Source: CAZCGA01 sp964498075 (GTDB taxonomy: Bacteria; Desulfobacterota; Binatia; HRBIN30). From it: DNA of 64,000 nt. Below the pieces are notes generated by a model. It saw only the letters and a program-made list of their open reading frames with translations, was not told the DNA's origin and did not search any database. The first letter of the stretch is position 1. Each line of letters opens with the position of its first letter. Shown piece after piece: positions 10,301 through 18,481 of this stretch. Where the stretch lies: positions 8,899 to 72,898 of the forward strand of contig CAZCGA010000017.1 in assembly GCA_964498075.1 (NCBI GenBank). Reading direction: 5' to 3'. A program made the translations under genes and the position numbers.

Positions 10301-13300
10301 CCGTGACGGCGGTCCGCAGCTCCGCGAGGGCGGCGCGTTGCGCCTGGAGCTCTCCGGCCTGTGCTGTGGTCTCTGCCTCCGAATGCGTGCGCTCGTCCGA
10401 CAGCCGCTGCAGCGCGTCGTGCAGGGCGGCCTGATCGCGTTGTGCGGCCGCCGACACGTCGGTCTGCTGGCGACGCAGGTTTTGCAGCTCCTCGGCGAGC
10501 CCGGCGCGGCGCCGCTCGCTCCGTGTGGTTTCGCCGCGCGCCTGCGCCAGGAGCTGTTCCAGCTCCACCAGTTTGTTTCCCAACTCGCTGGCTTCCTGGG
10601 CCAAGAGGCCGCGATCGGCGAGCTGCTGGCGCAGGGTCTCGGTCTCGGTACGCAACGCAGCGATCAGCTCGTCGCGTTCCGCCAGCCCGCCGCGCAGCTC
10701 TGCCACCTCGGCGCGCTGCGCCAGCAGCTCGCCGCCTTGGGCGACGGTCTCGGCTTCGAGGCTCTGGCGTTCGCCGGTGACCTGCTGCAGGGCTTCCTGC
10801 ATGCGGGCCTGTTCGCGCTGCGTGGCGGTGGCCGCGGCGGCTTGCTCGTGGCGCGCCACCTGCAGCTCTTCCGCCAACGCCGTGCGCTGACGGTCCGCCT
10901 CAGCCGCTTCCGCGCGCACGCTGGCGAGCAGTTGCTCCAACTCCGCAACCCGGCTGCCCAGCATGCTGGCCTGCTGCGCCAGTGCGCCGCGATCGGCGGT
11001 CTGCTGGCGTAGCGCTTCGATCTCGCTCCGCCCGCGTGCCACGTCGCCGTGCAGCGCGGATCGTTTCGCTTCGGTGGCGGCCAGCGTCTGCTCGAGCTGC
11101 GTGCATTGCGCAGCCAACGCACCGGCGCGCCGGCTCTCGGCATCGGCGCGTTCGCTCTGCGCCGCCAGCGCCTGCGCGGAGCGCTCGAGACGGCGGCTGA
11201 GCGCGGCGCGCTCCGCGGTCAGTGCCTCGGTCTGGCGGTGCCACTCCGCCGCTTCCGCTTGGACGTGGCCGAGGGCCACGGTCTGGCTGGCCTCGGCCTG
11301 ACTGATGCGTTGGCGGGTTTCCGCCAGGGCGGCGCGCAGGGCGGCGCGCTCCTGTTCGAGCTGGGCGATTTGAGTTCGCGACGCCTGCAGGCCCTGCGTC
11401 AGAGCTTGCGCCTCTTCGCCACGCGCCGCCACCACAAGCTCGAGCTGGCGCGCCACGGCCTCGCGCTCATCGCGCAGTTGCTGTTGCTCGGCGGCGCTCT
11501 GTTCGAGCCGCGCGGTGAGTGTTGCGACGTCGGCGTGCAGCTCGGCAGTCGTCTGCTGCCATCGGATCTCCGCCTGCCGCGCGCTATCCTGCTCGTAATG
11601 GAGAGCGGCGAGCTGCTGCTCGTGCTCGCTGCGCTCCCGCTCCAGCGTGGTCTGCAGGTCGGCGATCGCCCTCCGTTGCGCCTCCAGCTCCGCGGCGTAT
11701 GCGGCGGCGGCGGCTTCCAATCGGCCGCGCTCGTCGGTGAGTCGCTGCAGCGTCTCCTGAAGGGCAACCTGCTCACGCTGCGCGGCGCTGGCGCTCTCCG
11801 CGGCCTGGTGGCGCGTAGCTTCCAGCTCGCGGACGACCGCCGCCCGTTCCCGTTCGGCGCGCGCCGCTTCGCCGCGGACCGCTGTCAGTCGCTGCTCCAG
11901 GTTGGCCAGGTTCTGGCTCAGCTCGCCGGCCCGCTGCGCCAGCGCATCGCGGTCGACGCCGTGTTGCTGCAGCGCCACACTCTCCGCGCGCAGCGCCGCA
12001 AGTTGCTCCTGGTGTTCGACCCCTTCGCGCTCGCGTGCGGCCTGCAACTCCGCTAGGGTCAAGCGTTGCGCCTGCAACTCCCGCCCCTGCTCCGCGGTCT
12101 CCGCTTCCAGTCGGTTGCGCGCGCTGCCGAGTTGCTCCAGGGCTCCCTGGAGACCCGCCTGCTCGCGTTGCGCCGCGGCGATGGCGTCGGCCCCTCGCTG
12201 GCGAACGCTCTGCAGTTCCTTGGCGAGCGTGGCGCGCTGTCCGTCCGCCCGTGCGGTTTCTCCCCGCGCCTGCGCCAGTGCCTGCTCCAGCTCGGCCACT
12301 CTGGCGTTGAGCTCACCGGCTTGCTGCGCGAGGACGCCGCGGTCGGCGCTCTGCTGCTGCAGCGTCTCGTTCTCGGTGCGCAGGAGCGCCAGCTGCTGGT
12401 GGTGTTCGGCGCGCTCCCGTTCCACGACCGTCTGTAGCTCCACGAGCGCGGCGCGCAGGCCGTGCGATTCGCTGCCCTGCGCCGCCTTCTCGCCTTCCAG
12501 CCGAGCACGTTCGTCGGTGAGCCGCTGCACCGCCGCCTGCAGCGTCGCTTGCTCGCGACTGGCAGCCGCCGCCGCTTGCGTCTGTTGGTGTCGCGCCGCT
12601 TGCAGCTGTTCCGCCAGCGCCGCCCGCTGCCGCTCAGCGCCGTCGGCCTCGCCGCGGACCGCAGCCAGCGCCTGCTCCAGCTCCAGCACCTTGCTGCCGA
12701 GCTCGCTGGCTTGTCGTGCGAGCACGCCGCGGTCGGCGCTTTGCTGCCGCAGCCCTTCGAGCTCCTGGCGCACGCCGGCGAGCTGCTCGTCGCGCTCGGC
12801 GATGACGCGCGTCCGGTCGGTGACCTCGCGGCGTTGCGTCGAGAGCTCCGCCGCGAGCCGTTCGGCGTGCGCTTGCCCCGCGGCGAGCTCATTACGCAGC
12901 TTCTGTTCCGCGTGCAGGTGGCCGGCGCGCTCCTCGGCAAGCATCTGGCGCAGGCTGGCGTTCTCGGCGCCGGCGCCGGCGCGGGCCACTTCCAGCTGCG
13001 TCGCCGTCTGGCCCAGTTCTTCCGTGAGGGCACTGAGTTGCCCGATCTCGGTACGGGCCGCCTGCAGCTCGTTGAGGCCGGCGTCACGTGCTGCGGTCGT
13101 GCTGCGCAGCTCGCGCTCCAGAGCGGCGACGGCATCGGCGTGCTGTGCCAGCTCGGCGCGCGCCATGGTCGCCTGCTCTTGCCAGCCGTCGCGATCCTTC
13201 TCGATCGCGGCGCGCTCCTGCACGCTGCGGGTGTGCGCGCGCTCGAGGGCCTCCTGGCTCGCCTGCAGCTGGCCGGTCAGCGTTTCGCCCTGCGCCAGCA

Positions 13301-15386
13301 ACCGCTGGCGTTCGGCGGCAGCGCCGACGAGGGTGGCGTCGCGCTGGCGCAGCAGCTCGTTCAGCTCGTCGACACGTTGCTGGGTCCCGCCCAGCTGACG
13401 CGCAAGCGTCTTGCCTTCCTCCTGGGTGCGCTCGAGCCGCCCGGCGAGTCCGGCCCGGTCGCCGGTCAGGCTCTCCAGTTGTTGTCGCAATGCCGAGGTT
13501 TCTACCAGCAGCTGCTCGACCGCCGCGGCATGCGCAGCCTCCAGCTGCTTCGCCTGCTGCCGCGCCTCCGCGAGGGCAGCGCGCAGTGCGACGCGCTCCT
13601 CGCCGAGCTGCTGCTGCTCATGAGCGCCCTGCTCCAGCCGAGCGTTGAGCGTTGCCAGCTCGGCGCGCAGCGTCGCATGATTCTGCTGGAGGTCTCCATG
13701 GGCATGTTGCACGGCTGCATGTTCCTGCTGCAGCACGCTGATCTGCTCGTCGCGCTCGGCCAGGACGCGGGCGCGCGCTGCCAGCTCGCTACGGAGAGTC
13801 TCCGCATCGGCGGACCGCTGCTCGGCCTCCGCCTGCACGGCGGCCGTGTCCGCTCGTAGCGCCTGCTCGAGGTGTTGGTAGTTGGCGCGCGCGTCTTCGA
13901 GGTTCCGTTGGAGCGCCGCACCTTCGGCGACGGCTCTGGCGCGTGCCGCCTCGAGCTGCGTCGCCGTCTGCCCAAGTTCCTCGGTCAGCGACGTCAGTCG
14001 CTCCAGCTCGGCGCGGGCCGCCTGCAGCTGAGTGCCGGAGGCGTCGCGCGCGACCACGGCACTGCGCAGATCGCGCTCCACCATCGCCAGCGTCTCGCTG
14101 CGTTGCGCCAGCTGGCCGCGCACCGCTCCGGTTTGCTCCTTCCACCGGTCGCGATCCCCCTCGAGCGCCGCGCTCTCCTGAGCGAAGCGTTCCTGCGCTC
14201 GGGCCAGCGTCTCCTCGCCGGCCCGGACCTGGCTGGTCAAGGCCTGGCCCTGCGCGGTGAGGTGGTCGCGCTCCTTACGCACCGCGTCGAGCATCGCTTG
14301 TGCGTCAGCGGCCGTGGCCTCGGCGGTTTGCAGCTGCTCCCGCAGCGCCGTGCGCTCGCCCTCCAGCGTGCTGATCGTCTGCTGGGACGACGTGTGCCGG
14401 GCTTCGGCGACACGCTGATAGCGGGCGCGCTCCGAATCGACCGCCAGCACGCGCTCGTGCAGCGCGGTGATTTCATCGCGCAGCTCAGAGAGCCCGCCTT
14501 CACGCCCCTGCTGCAGGTCGGCTAGCTGCTGTGCCAGCGCATCGCGTTCGCGCGCCAGCTCGTTGCCTGAGATCGTGAGCTTCCGCAGGGCTTGGTTGGT
14601 GCGGTCGATCTCGGCACGCGCCTGTGCCAGCTCCTGTTGGAGCTGTTGCACACGAGCAGCTTGATCGGAAGCCGCGGTGGCTTCCGCTTCTCTTAGTTTG
14701 TCGCTCTCTACGAGGTACAGCTGGGCCGGGCGAGCCTCAGCGGGCGGCTCGTCGGCAGCGACATCATCGATGAGCGCTTCGAGAACCTCGTCCGCCCCGT
14801 CGTCAACGGGCTTCGCCGTCACGGCCCGTGACAGAGGGCTCTCGGTGTCGCGCAAACCGCGGCCGCACACGCGCAGCGCCTGACTCAGCGTCTGCAGCTG
14901 CGTGTCGGGGAACCCATGGCTGCCCGCAACAAACAAGAGGACGACCGCGGCTGGGTCGTAGTCATAGTAGATCGGGATCGACGCGACGCACAGCCCTCCG
15001 GGGGACAGGTTGACGAGGTCGGGAGGCACGAAGGGATTCTGGTGCGCCGCTTCAATCACGCTGATGCGGCGATTGCGCAACCCGCGCAACGGAATGTCCC
15101 ACGCACACGGTCCCCCCCCACCCAGCGCGGCGCGCGCCTCGTGGCGGAGTCCCCGGTCAGCCAGCAGCACGAGTTGCTCGCGGCGGCGTTCATAGCCGAG
15201 CACCGCCACGGCCTTCAGGCGCGCCGCCTCGGCGACCAGGGTTGCAAGCTCGATGGCAAAAGCGCGCCGCGACAGCTTGCGGCCGAGCAGTTCGATAAAG
15301 CGGTTGCCCAACCCAGCCAAGCGGGCGGGACCGTTGTCTTGATGGGCCGAAGCCCTGCGGCCGCGCGCGGAGGAATCGGATAGCAT
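7320..15386 (-). CDS. Giant coiled-coil protein: GAF-like domain plus two pseudo-receivers
   Basis: A single uninterrupted frame of 2,688 residues. Residues about 30-180 look like a GAF-type sensor domain (IELATLVAEAARLKAVAVLGYER ... LCVASIPIYYDYDPAAVVLLFVAG). Residues about 230-2420 are almost entirely heptad-rich, proline-poor, Gln/Glu/Arg/Ala-rich coiled coil with internal repeats. The last ~245 residues hold two tandem receiver-like folds (ELILLDDGASLDAAS and RRLLAVSADIDGMG). The usual phospho-acceptor Asp is replaced by Asn in VMLNLGCG and by His in AMLHLSPS, so neither should be phosphorylated. The plan of pseudo-receiver plus long coiled coil recalls FrzS and AglZ polarity proteins of myxobacteria, but the domain order is reversed and a GAF domain is added. 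No signal peptide, so cytoplasmic. A role as a polar or cytoskeletal scaffold is inference. Confidence 0.85.
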   Translation of the reverse strand: MLSDSSARGRRASAHQDNGPARLAGLGNRFIELLGRKLSRRAFAIELATLVAEAARLKAVAVLGYERRREQLVLLADRGLRHEARAALGGGGPCAWDIPLRGLRNRRISVIEAAHQNPFVPPDLVNLSPGGLCVASIPIYYDYDPAAVVLLFVAGSHGFPDTQLQTLSQALRVCGRGLRDTESPLSRAVTAKPVDDGADEVLEALIDDVAADEPPAEARPAQLYLVESDKLREAEATAASDQAARVQQLQQELAQARAEIDRTNQALRKLTISGNELARERDALAQQLADLQQGREGGLSELRDEITALHERVLAVDSERARYQRVAEARHTSSQQTISTLEGERTALREQLQTAEATAADAQAMLDAVRKERDHLTAQGQALTSQVRAGEETLARAQERFAQESAALEGDRDRWKEQTGAVRGQLAQRSETLAMVERDLRSAVVARDASGTQLQAARAELERLTSLTEELGQTATQLEAARARAVAEGAALQRNLEDARANYQHLEQALRADTAAVQAEAEQRSADAETLRSELAARARVLAERDEQISVLQQEHAAVQHAHGDLQQNHATLRAELATLNARLEQGAHEQQQLGEERVALRAALAEARQQAKQLEAAHAAAVEQLLVETSALRQQLESLTGDRAGLAGRLERTQEEGKTLARQLGGTQQRVDELNELLRQRDATLVGAAAERQRLLAQGETLTGQLQASQEALERAHTRSVQERAAIEKDRDGWQEQATMARAELAQHADAVAALERELRSTTAARDAGLNELQAARTEIGQLSALTEELGQTATQLEVARAGAGAENASLRQMLAEERAGHLHAEQKLRNELAAGQAHAERLAAELSTQRREVTDRTRVIAERDEQLAGVRQELEGLRQQSADRGVLARQASELGSKVLELEQALAAVRGEADGAERQRAALAEQLQAARHQQTQAAAAASREQATLQAAVQRLTDERARLEGEKAAQGSESHGLRAALVELQTVVERERAEHHQQLALLRTENETLQQQSADRGVLAQQAGELNARVAELEQALAQARGETARADGQRATLAKELQSVRQRGADAIAAAQREQAGLQGALEQLGSARNRLEAETAEQGRELQAQRLTLAELQAAREREGVEHQEQLAALRAESVALQQHGVDRDALAQRAGELSQNLANLEQRLTAVRGEAARAERERAAVVRELEATRHQAAESASAAQREQVALQETLQRLTDERGRLEAAAAAYAAELEAQRRAIADLQTTLERERSEHEQQLAALHYEQDSARQAEIRWQQTTAELHADVATLTARLEQSAAEQQQLRDEREAVARQLELVVAARGEEAQALTQGLQASRTQIAQLEQERAALRAALAETRQRISQAEASQTVALGHVQAEAAEWHRQTEALTAERAALSRRLERSAQALAAQSERADAESRRAGALAAQCTQLEQTLAATEAKRSALHGDVARGRSEIEALRQQTADRGALAQQASMLGSRVAELEQLLASVRAEAAEADRQRTALAEELQVARHEQAAAATATQREQARMQEALQQVTGERQSLEAETVAQGGELLAQRAEVAELRGGLAERDELIAALRTETETLRQQLADRGLLAQEASELGNKLVELEQLLAQARGETTRSERRRAGLAEELQNLRRQQTDVSAAAQRDQAALHDALQRLSDERTHSEAETTAQAGELQAQRAALAELRTAVTERDEQVATLRAEIEALHEQSADRGVLAHQAAELGRKVVELEQRLATVRGDAAQAQRQRAALAEELEAAQQQHAAAAAAAQQEQAALQAALQQLADERSRLEAEAAAQRAELQSQRTAQDELHATLTQIREAYARTGEEGQDAARRLVEAQQRTEQLQEKLKQRDATVKSGAAERRRLAAQLETVMGELSVGEEALKRAQARYAQERATLEAERDRWSAQAAAARAELDRLAAAAEENERNKAQLEADRVAALSEGAALRQAADHERTERERTSQALRADVVALQAEVERLGSDAAVLRGELAERETHLTTLRRARQSAQQAEETWQRDTAKLRAEVAVLTQQLQEVTAERQQLVEARAAVEQQLALVLANRGEEEQALAGLQAARAQVSQLELERDAVSAALGETRKRVRDVELVHTEAVQHLQADANELRRQVEEATTDRAALQQRLEHVEQEVAAHAARSAEESRRAEALIERCAQFERSLATAEASGTTLGNELAQAHDACARVEQQRAALAHELEATRQTQEERAAAAAQEQAALQGELQRLSAERERLETAQAQRSGESDTQRARLDQLQASVDRAQADRDRARADAEEAGRRIEQMHARVDELAELAQQRDGALHSALDERARFEEAARMAEAIAAELANERDDLRRKAQDAESEIERERASHNAEIEALARDLAHAHESQQPGARSSESLAGDAEAPLDSDEPPVPRFQGPLVIERSAPLGAIMENPAEAPLPPAEEPAPALPASQVQSSGELILLDDGASLDAASTALRGAGIEISVAAPTEATVDALARRKVKCVMLNLGCGPAAWRTLKTLRERVGTRHVPVLAYVMTADAPAGFCFGRADFALWPIEPGRLVERLARLRPKLRRLLAVSADIDGMGRLREPLAQAHVSTSVVLDAKQALEFAAMVDPEAAMLHLSPSCPSAARAIVGLRSSEATRELPLLVLLDKSAGSGEDAFFGVTIRQLVGKAGFQLSSLPEEIARVIG
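9875..12752 (-). repeat. Six internal ~125-130-residue repeats in the coiled-coil gene
   Basis: Each unit begins with a version of QQSADRGVLAQQASEL, continues with VxELEQxLAxVRGEA, then RAALAEELQ, a QREQAALQ segment and a QRAxLAEL segment. In nucleotide terms the units start near 12750, 12360, 11970, 11000, 10620 and 10250. Units 1-3 are adjacent with a 390-bp spacing, units 4-6 adjacent with about 375 bp, and a different coiled-coil stretch lies between the two blocks. Positions are read by eye and are approximate. Confidence 0.75.
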
Positions 15387-15794
15387 CAGCGGTTCAATCC
15401 CGAATGCCGGACGAGCCGTCCAACCTTGCGGCTGGCTTCAATGTCGGAACGACTCCCATGCAACGTGGTGTGGCAAACGCAAGAGACGTACCAGGGAGAC
15501 TCAGGGAGACCCCTTTGCACCGGCCCCACGAAGCCACACGGGTCTTTCCAGGCGGTCGTCTACGCACGCGGAAAGACTCGGCGTTTGCCGGAGATTGTCA
15601 GCTGAACGGAGCCGCGCCGGCGGCGCCGCGGGCCTACGGGGTGGGCGCGCCCGGAGGGCCGCTAACGGGCGTTCAAGAATGAGCGACGAAGATTCGGCAA
15701 TTGGCGCATTTACGACACTTTAGCGGCCGTGAAGCGGGTCGCAGCGGCATCGACCAGCGCGTCGTTGCGGTTGATCAACGGGCGAGCGATCGCC
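15387..15794. other. Intergenic region, 408 bp
   Basis: No gene that I can support. It lies between the start of the coiled-coil gene and the 3' end of the aldolase gene, so it should contain the promoter of the former. A 92-codon plus-strand frame (15404-15682) has no ribosome binding site and low-complexity composition. Confidence 0.5.
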
Positions 15795-16718
15795 CTAGCG
15801 CAATTCGCCGGCGTACAGCTGAATCACGGTCTGCAGGAACTTCAACGCATCAGGTTTGGCCCGCTGGAAGGAATTGCGCCCGACGATCGACCCGAAGCCG
15901 CCGCCTTCCCGAATGGCGCGCACTTGGTCGAAGAACGTGGCGTCATCCTCCTTCGCGCCGCCGGAGAAGATCACGATACGACGTCCGTCAAACGCACTCT
16001 GGACGACGTGGCGCACACGTTCGGCGAGGCTCGCGACCGGGATGCGGTACTGCTCGTACACCTTCCGCGCCGCCGCCAGTTCGACGTGCTCCGTGGGCAG
16101 CTTCACCTTGATGATGTTGGCTCCCATCTGCGCCGCAATCTGCGCCGCATAGGTCACGACGTCGACGGCCGTCTCGCCTTCCTTGCTCAGGGCGGAGCCA
16201 CGCGGATACGACCAGACCACCACGGCGAGACCCGCGGCCTTGGCTTCCAAGGTCAGCTCGCGCAGTTGTTCATACATCTCGCGCCGCGCCGCGGAGCCCG
16301 GATAAATCGTGAATCCCACGGCAGCGCATCCCAAGCGCAGCGCGTCCTTCACTCCCGCCGTCAACGCCGGCATCGGATCGGCCTCGTCGAGCAAAACGTC
16401 GTGGTTGTTAACCTTGAGGATCAATGGGACCTCACCGGCATACTGGGCCGCACCCGCTTCGATGAAGCCGAGAGGGGCAGCGTAGGCATTGCAGCCGGCA
16501 TCAATCGCCAGCTGGAAGTGGTAGCACGGGTCGTAGCCCGGCGGGTTCGGCGCGAAACTCCGTGCTGGGCCATGCTCGAATCCCTGGTCCACCGGCAGAA
16601 TGACCAGCTTCCCCGTGCCGCTCAGTTTGCCATGGTTCAACACGCGCGCCAGATTCGCTCGCGTGCCGGGGTTCTCGCTGGCGTACCAACTCAAGATTTC
16701 ACGAACTCGTTCAGTCAT
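15795..16718 (-). CDS. fbaB: Class I fructose-bisphosphate aldolase, DhnA/FbaB type
   Basis: It cleaves fructose 1,6-bisphosphate to two triose phosphates, or makes it in gluconeogenesis, through a Schiff base without metal. The start is ATG at 16718 (MTERVREI), with AAGGAGG about 6 bases upstream. Diagnostic stretches are ILPVDQGFEHGP near residue 40, LKVNNHDVLLDE, VVWSYPRG, and IIKVKLPT, which holds the probable Schiff-base lysine. GGAKEDD and GGGFGSIVGRNSFQR form the phosphate site. The length of 307 residues suits the archaeal-type/DhnA family. It stands alone, divergent from the small gene at 16957. Confidence 0.92.
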   Translation of the reverse strand: MTERVREILSWYASENPGTRANLARVLNHGKLSGTGKLVILPVDQGFEHGPARSFAPNPPGYDPCYHFQLAIDAGCNAYAAPLGFIEAGAAQYAGEVPLILKVNNHDVLLDEADPMPALTAGVKDALRLGCAAVGFTIYPGSAARREMYEQLRELTLEAKAAGLAVVVWSYPRGSALSKEGETAVDVVTYAAQIAAQMGANIIKVKLPTEHVELAAARKVYEQYRIPVASLAERVRHVVQSAFDGRRIVIFSGGAKEDDATFFDQVRAIREGGGFGSIVGRNSFQRAKPDALKFLQTVIQLYAGELR

Positions 16719-16956
16719 CACGTTCCTCCTTGTCTGCCACACGTGAGAAGCGCCGCAGGCCCTTCGTCACAGGCCGCGTGTCCCTTCTACTATGACGTCA
16801 CCGGGCATCTTGTCCAGGATCTTCACCATCGATCCTGGCAACGTCCGGAGTGAGACGCGCTTGCGAAAGCAAAAGGTTCCGAGTATGGGCCGGATACGAC
16901 AGTTCCCCAACGGAGCGCGGCGGGGTCAGCAGCAACCAGAAAAGGGGGCGTGAGCT

Positions 16957-17211
16957 ATGAAACGGGCGCGAAAGGCACCGGACGTTCCGTTGACGCAACT
17001 GCGAATGTCAGACTTGTGCCGCGAGCCTCCGAACCCGGCCGAGCGGCGACTTGTCAACTTGAAGGTGCCCGCGGACATTCTGGTGAGAGTCCATCAGCTG
17101 GCCCGCAAGTTGGGTGTCACCAAGACAGCCACGATCATCGCCCTCCTCAACGAGGGTCTCCAAACCGCGGGGCGGCGCAGGGTCGGTAGCGAATCGGGCT
17201 CCGCACAGTAA
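16957..17211 (+). CDS. Small ribbon-helix-helix-like protein
   Basis: An 84-residue cytoplasmic protein. The part from residue 31 on (RRLVNLKVPADILVRVHQLA, then KLGVTKTATIIALLNEGLQ) fits a ribbon-helix-helix fold: a short beta strand, a helix, a TKT-type turn and a second helix. Such proteins bind DNA as dimers and often act as CopG/Arc-type repressors or antitoxins. The basic N-terminus (MKRARKAP) and C-terminus would suit DNA contact. A purine-rich AAAAGGGGG precedes the ATG by about 9 bases. No toxin gene is adjacent: the next gene is the acyl-CoA dehydrogenase on the other strand. The target is unknown. Confidence 0.65.
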   Translation: MKRARKAPDVPLTQLRMSDLCREPPNPAERRLVNLKVPADILVRVHQLARKLGVTKTATIIALLNEGLQTAGRRRVGSESGSAQ

Positions 17212-17251
17212 CTGCTTCGCGAGGGTTGCCGGAACTATCGCTCGCAGCGGC

Positions 17252-18433
17252 CTACGTCCCCCGCGGCAGGCCGAGCACCTGCATCGCGATGATACCGCGC
17301 ATGATCTCCGAGGTGCCCGAGGCGATACTCGCGGCCGGGGCAGCCAGAAAGGCCCGCTGCACCCACTGGGTCGGATCACCGCGGTCGGTCCCGTCCGGCG
17401 TATTGTAGAGGAGGCCCTGCGGACCGAGCATCGACATCCCGAGCCGCGGCATCGCTTGCGTCAGCTCGGTCCAGTGCAGTTTGATGATCGACGCCTCCGG
17501 ACCCGGCATGCCCATGCGGAGTAGCTTACCGAGCGTGCGCTGGCAGGTATGGCGGAAGGTTTCCACCCCGAGGTACACATCCGCCAACGCCTGGCGGGTT
17601 GTCGGATCGCGGTGCGCGCCACGCTCACGCGCCAAGCGCAGCAGTTGATCGCGCGCCTTCGCGAGTAGGATCTGCATCTCCACGACGTAGAGAATCCCGC
17701 GTTCGTTCTGCAGGGCCGCGGTGGCGATTTGCCAGCCGTGGTGCAACTCGCCCAGCAGGTTTTCGCGCGGCACCCGCACGTTCTCGAAGAACATCTCGTT
17801 GAACTCGGCCTGTCCGCCGATCTGACGCAACGGACGCACGCTGATGCCCGGGCTCGTCATGTCGACCAGCAAGCACGAGATGCCGTTGCGCCGCGTCGAC
17901 TGCGGGTCCGTGCGGCACAACAGCATGCACCAGTTGGCCTGTTGCGCCAGCGTCGTCCAGACCTTTTGTCCTGTGACGACGAAGTGATCGCCATCGAGAA
18001 CGGCTCTGGTGCGCAGCGACGCCAAGTCCGAGCCAGCGCCCGGCTCGGAAAAACCAAAGCACCAGAGGTCCTCGGCAGCCAGTATCCGACGAGCGAAGCG
18101 GCGCTTCTGGGCTTCCGTCCCGTAGGCAATGAGCGGCGGGGCGGCGATCCCAATACCCAAGCTCCCGATGACTTCCGGGGCGTCGGCGCGCGCCATCTCT
18201 TCGGTGTAGGCGATCTGCTCCGGGATGGAGGCGCCACGGCCTCCGTACTCCGCAGGCCACGTGATGCCCACCCAGCGCGCTTCCGCCAACTTCGCCTGCC
18301 ACGCACGCAGGCGCGCCACCCGCTCCGCTTCGGGAAGGCGAGCGGCATTCTCGGGTCGCAAGTCGCCGGGGAGGTTGCGCGCCAGCCAGCCACGCAGCTC
18401 GTGACGAAAGGGCTCCAGGGTCTCCGTGCTCAT
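17252..18433 (-). CDS. Acyl-CoA dehydrogenase
   Basis: An FAD enzyme that introduces the alpha-beta double bond in an acyl-CoA. The 393 residues show the three ACAD parts: an N-terminal helical domain (FRHELRGWLARNLPGDLR), the middle beta domain with FGFSEPGAGSDLASLRT and GQKVWTTLAQQA, and a C-terminal helical domain ending ASGTSEIMRGIIAMQVLGLP. At the place where medium-chain enzymes have catalytic Glu (EGTSxIxR) this protein has Ser, as in many steroid or branched-substrate FadE proteins whose base lies elsewhere or in a partner subunit. The substrate is therefore open. It is a single gene; no other beta-oxidation gene is next to it. The start at ATG 18433 is the only good one. Confidence 0.92.
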   Translation of the reverse strand: MSTETLEPFRHELRGWLARNLPGDLRPENAARLPEAERVARLRAWQAKLAEARWVGITWPAEYGGRGASIPEQIAYTEEMARADAPEVIGSLGIGIAAPPLIAYGTEAQKRRFARRILAAEDLWCFGFSEPGAGSDLASLRTRAVLDGDHFVVTGQKVWTTLAQQANWCMLLCRTDPQSTRRNGISCLLVDMTSPGISVRPLRQIGGQAEFNEMFFENVRVPRENLLGELHHGWQIATAALQNERGILYVVEMQILLAKARDQLLRLARERGAHRDPTTRQALADVYLGVETFRHTCQRTLGKLLRMGMPGPEASIIKLHWTELTQAMPRLGMSMLGPQGLLYNTPDGTDRGDPTQWVQRAFLAAPAASIASGTSEIMRGIIAMQVLGLPRGT

Positions 18434-18481
18434 CGTAGCGTTTCTAAGACGTCTGCCGCCGTCGCGTCAACTTCGGAAGTC

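Noticed and set aside
8154..14525. Several plus-strand frames of 200-500 codons across the coiled-coil gene
   Set aside because: Antisense of a GC-rich Gln/Ala/Arg coiled-coil sequence; no ribosome binding sites and no recognisable domains.
15404..15682. 92-codon plus-strand frame between the coiled-coil and aldolase genes
   Set aside because: No ribosome binding site, no similarity and unusual composition.
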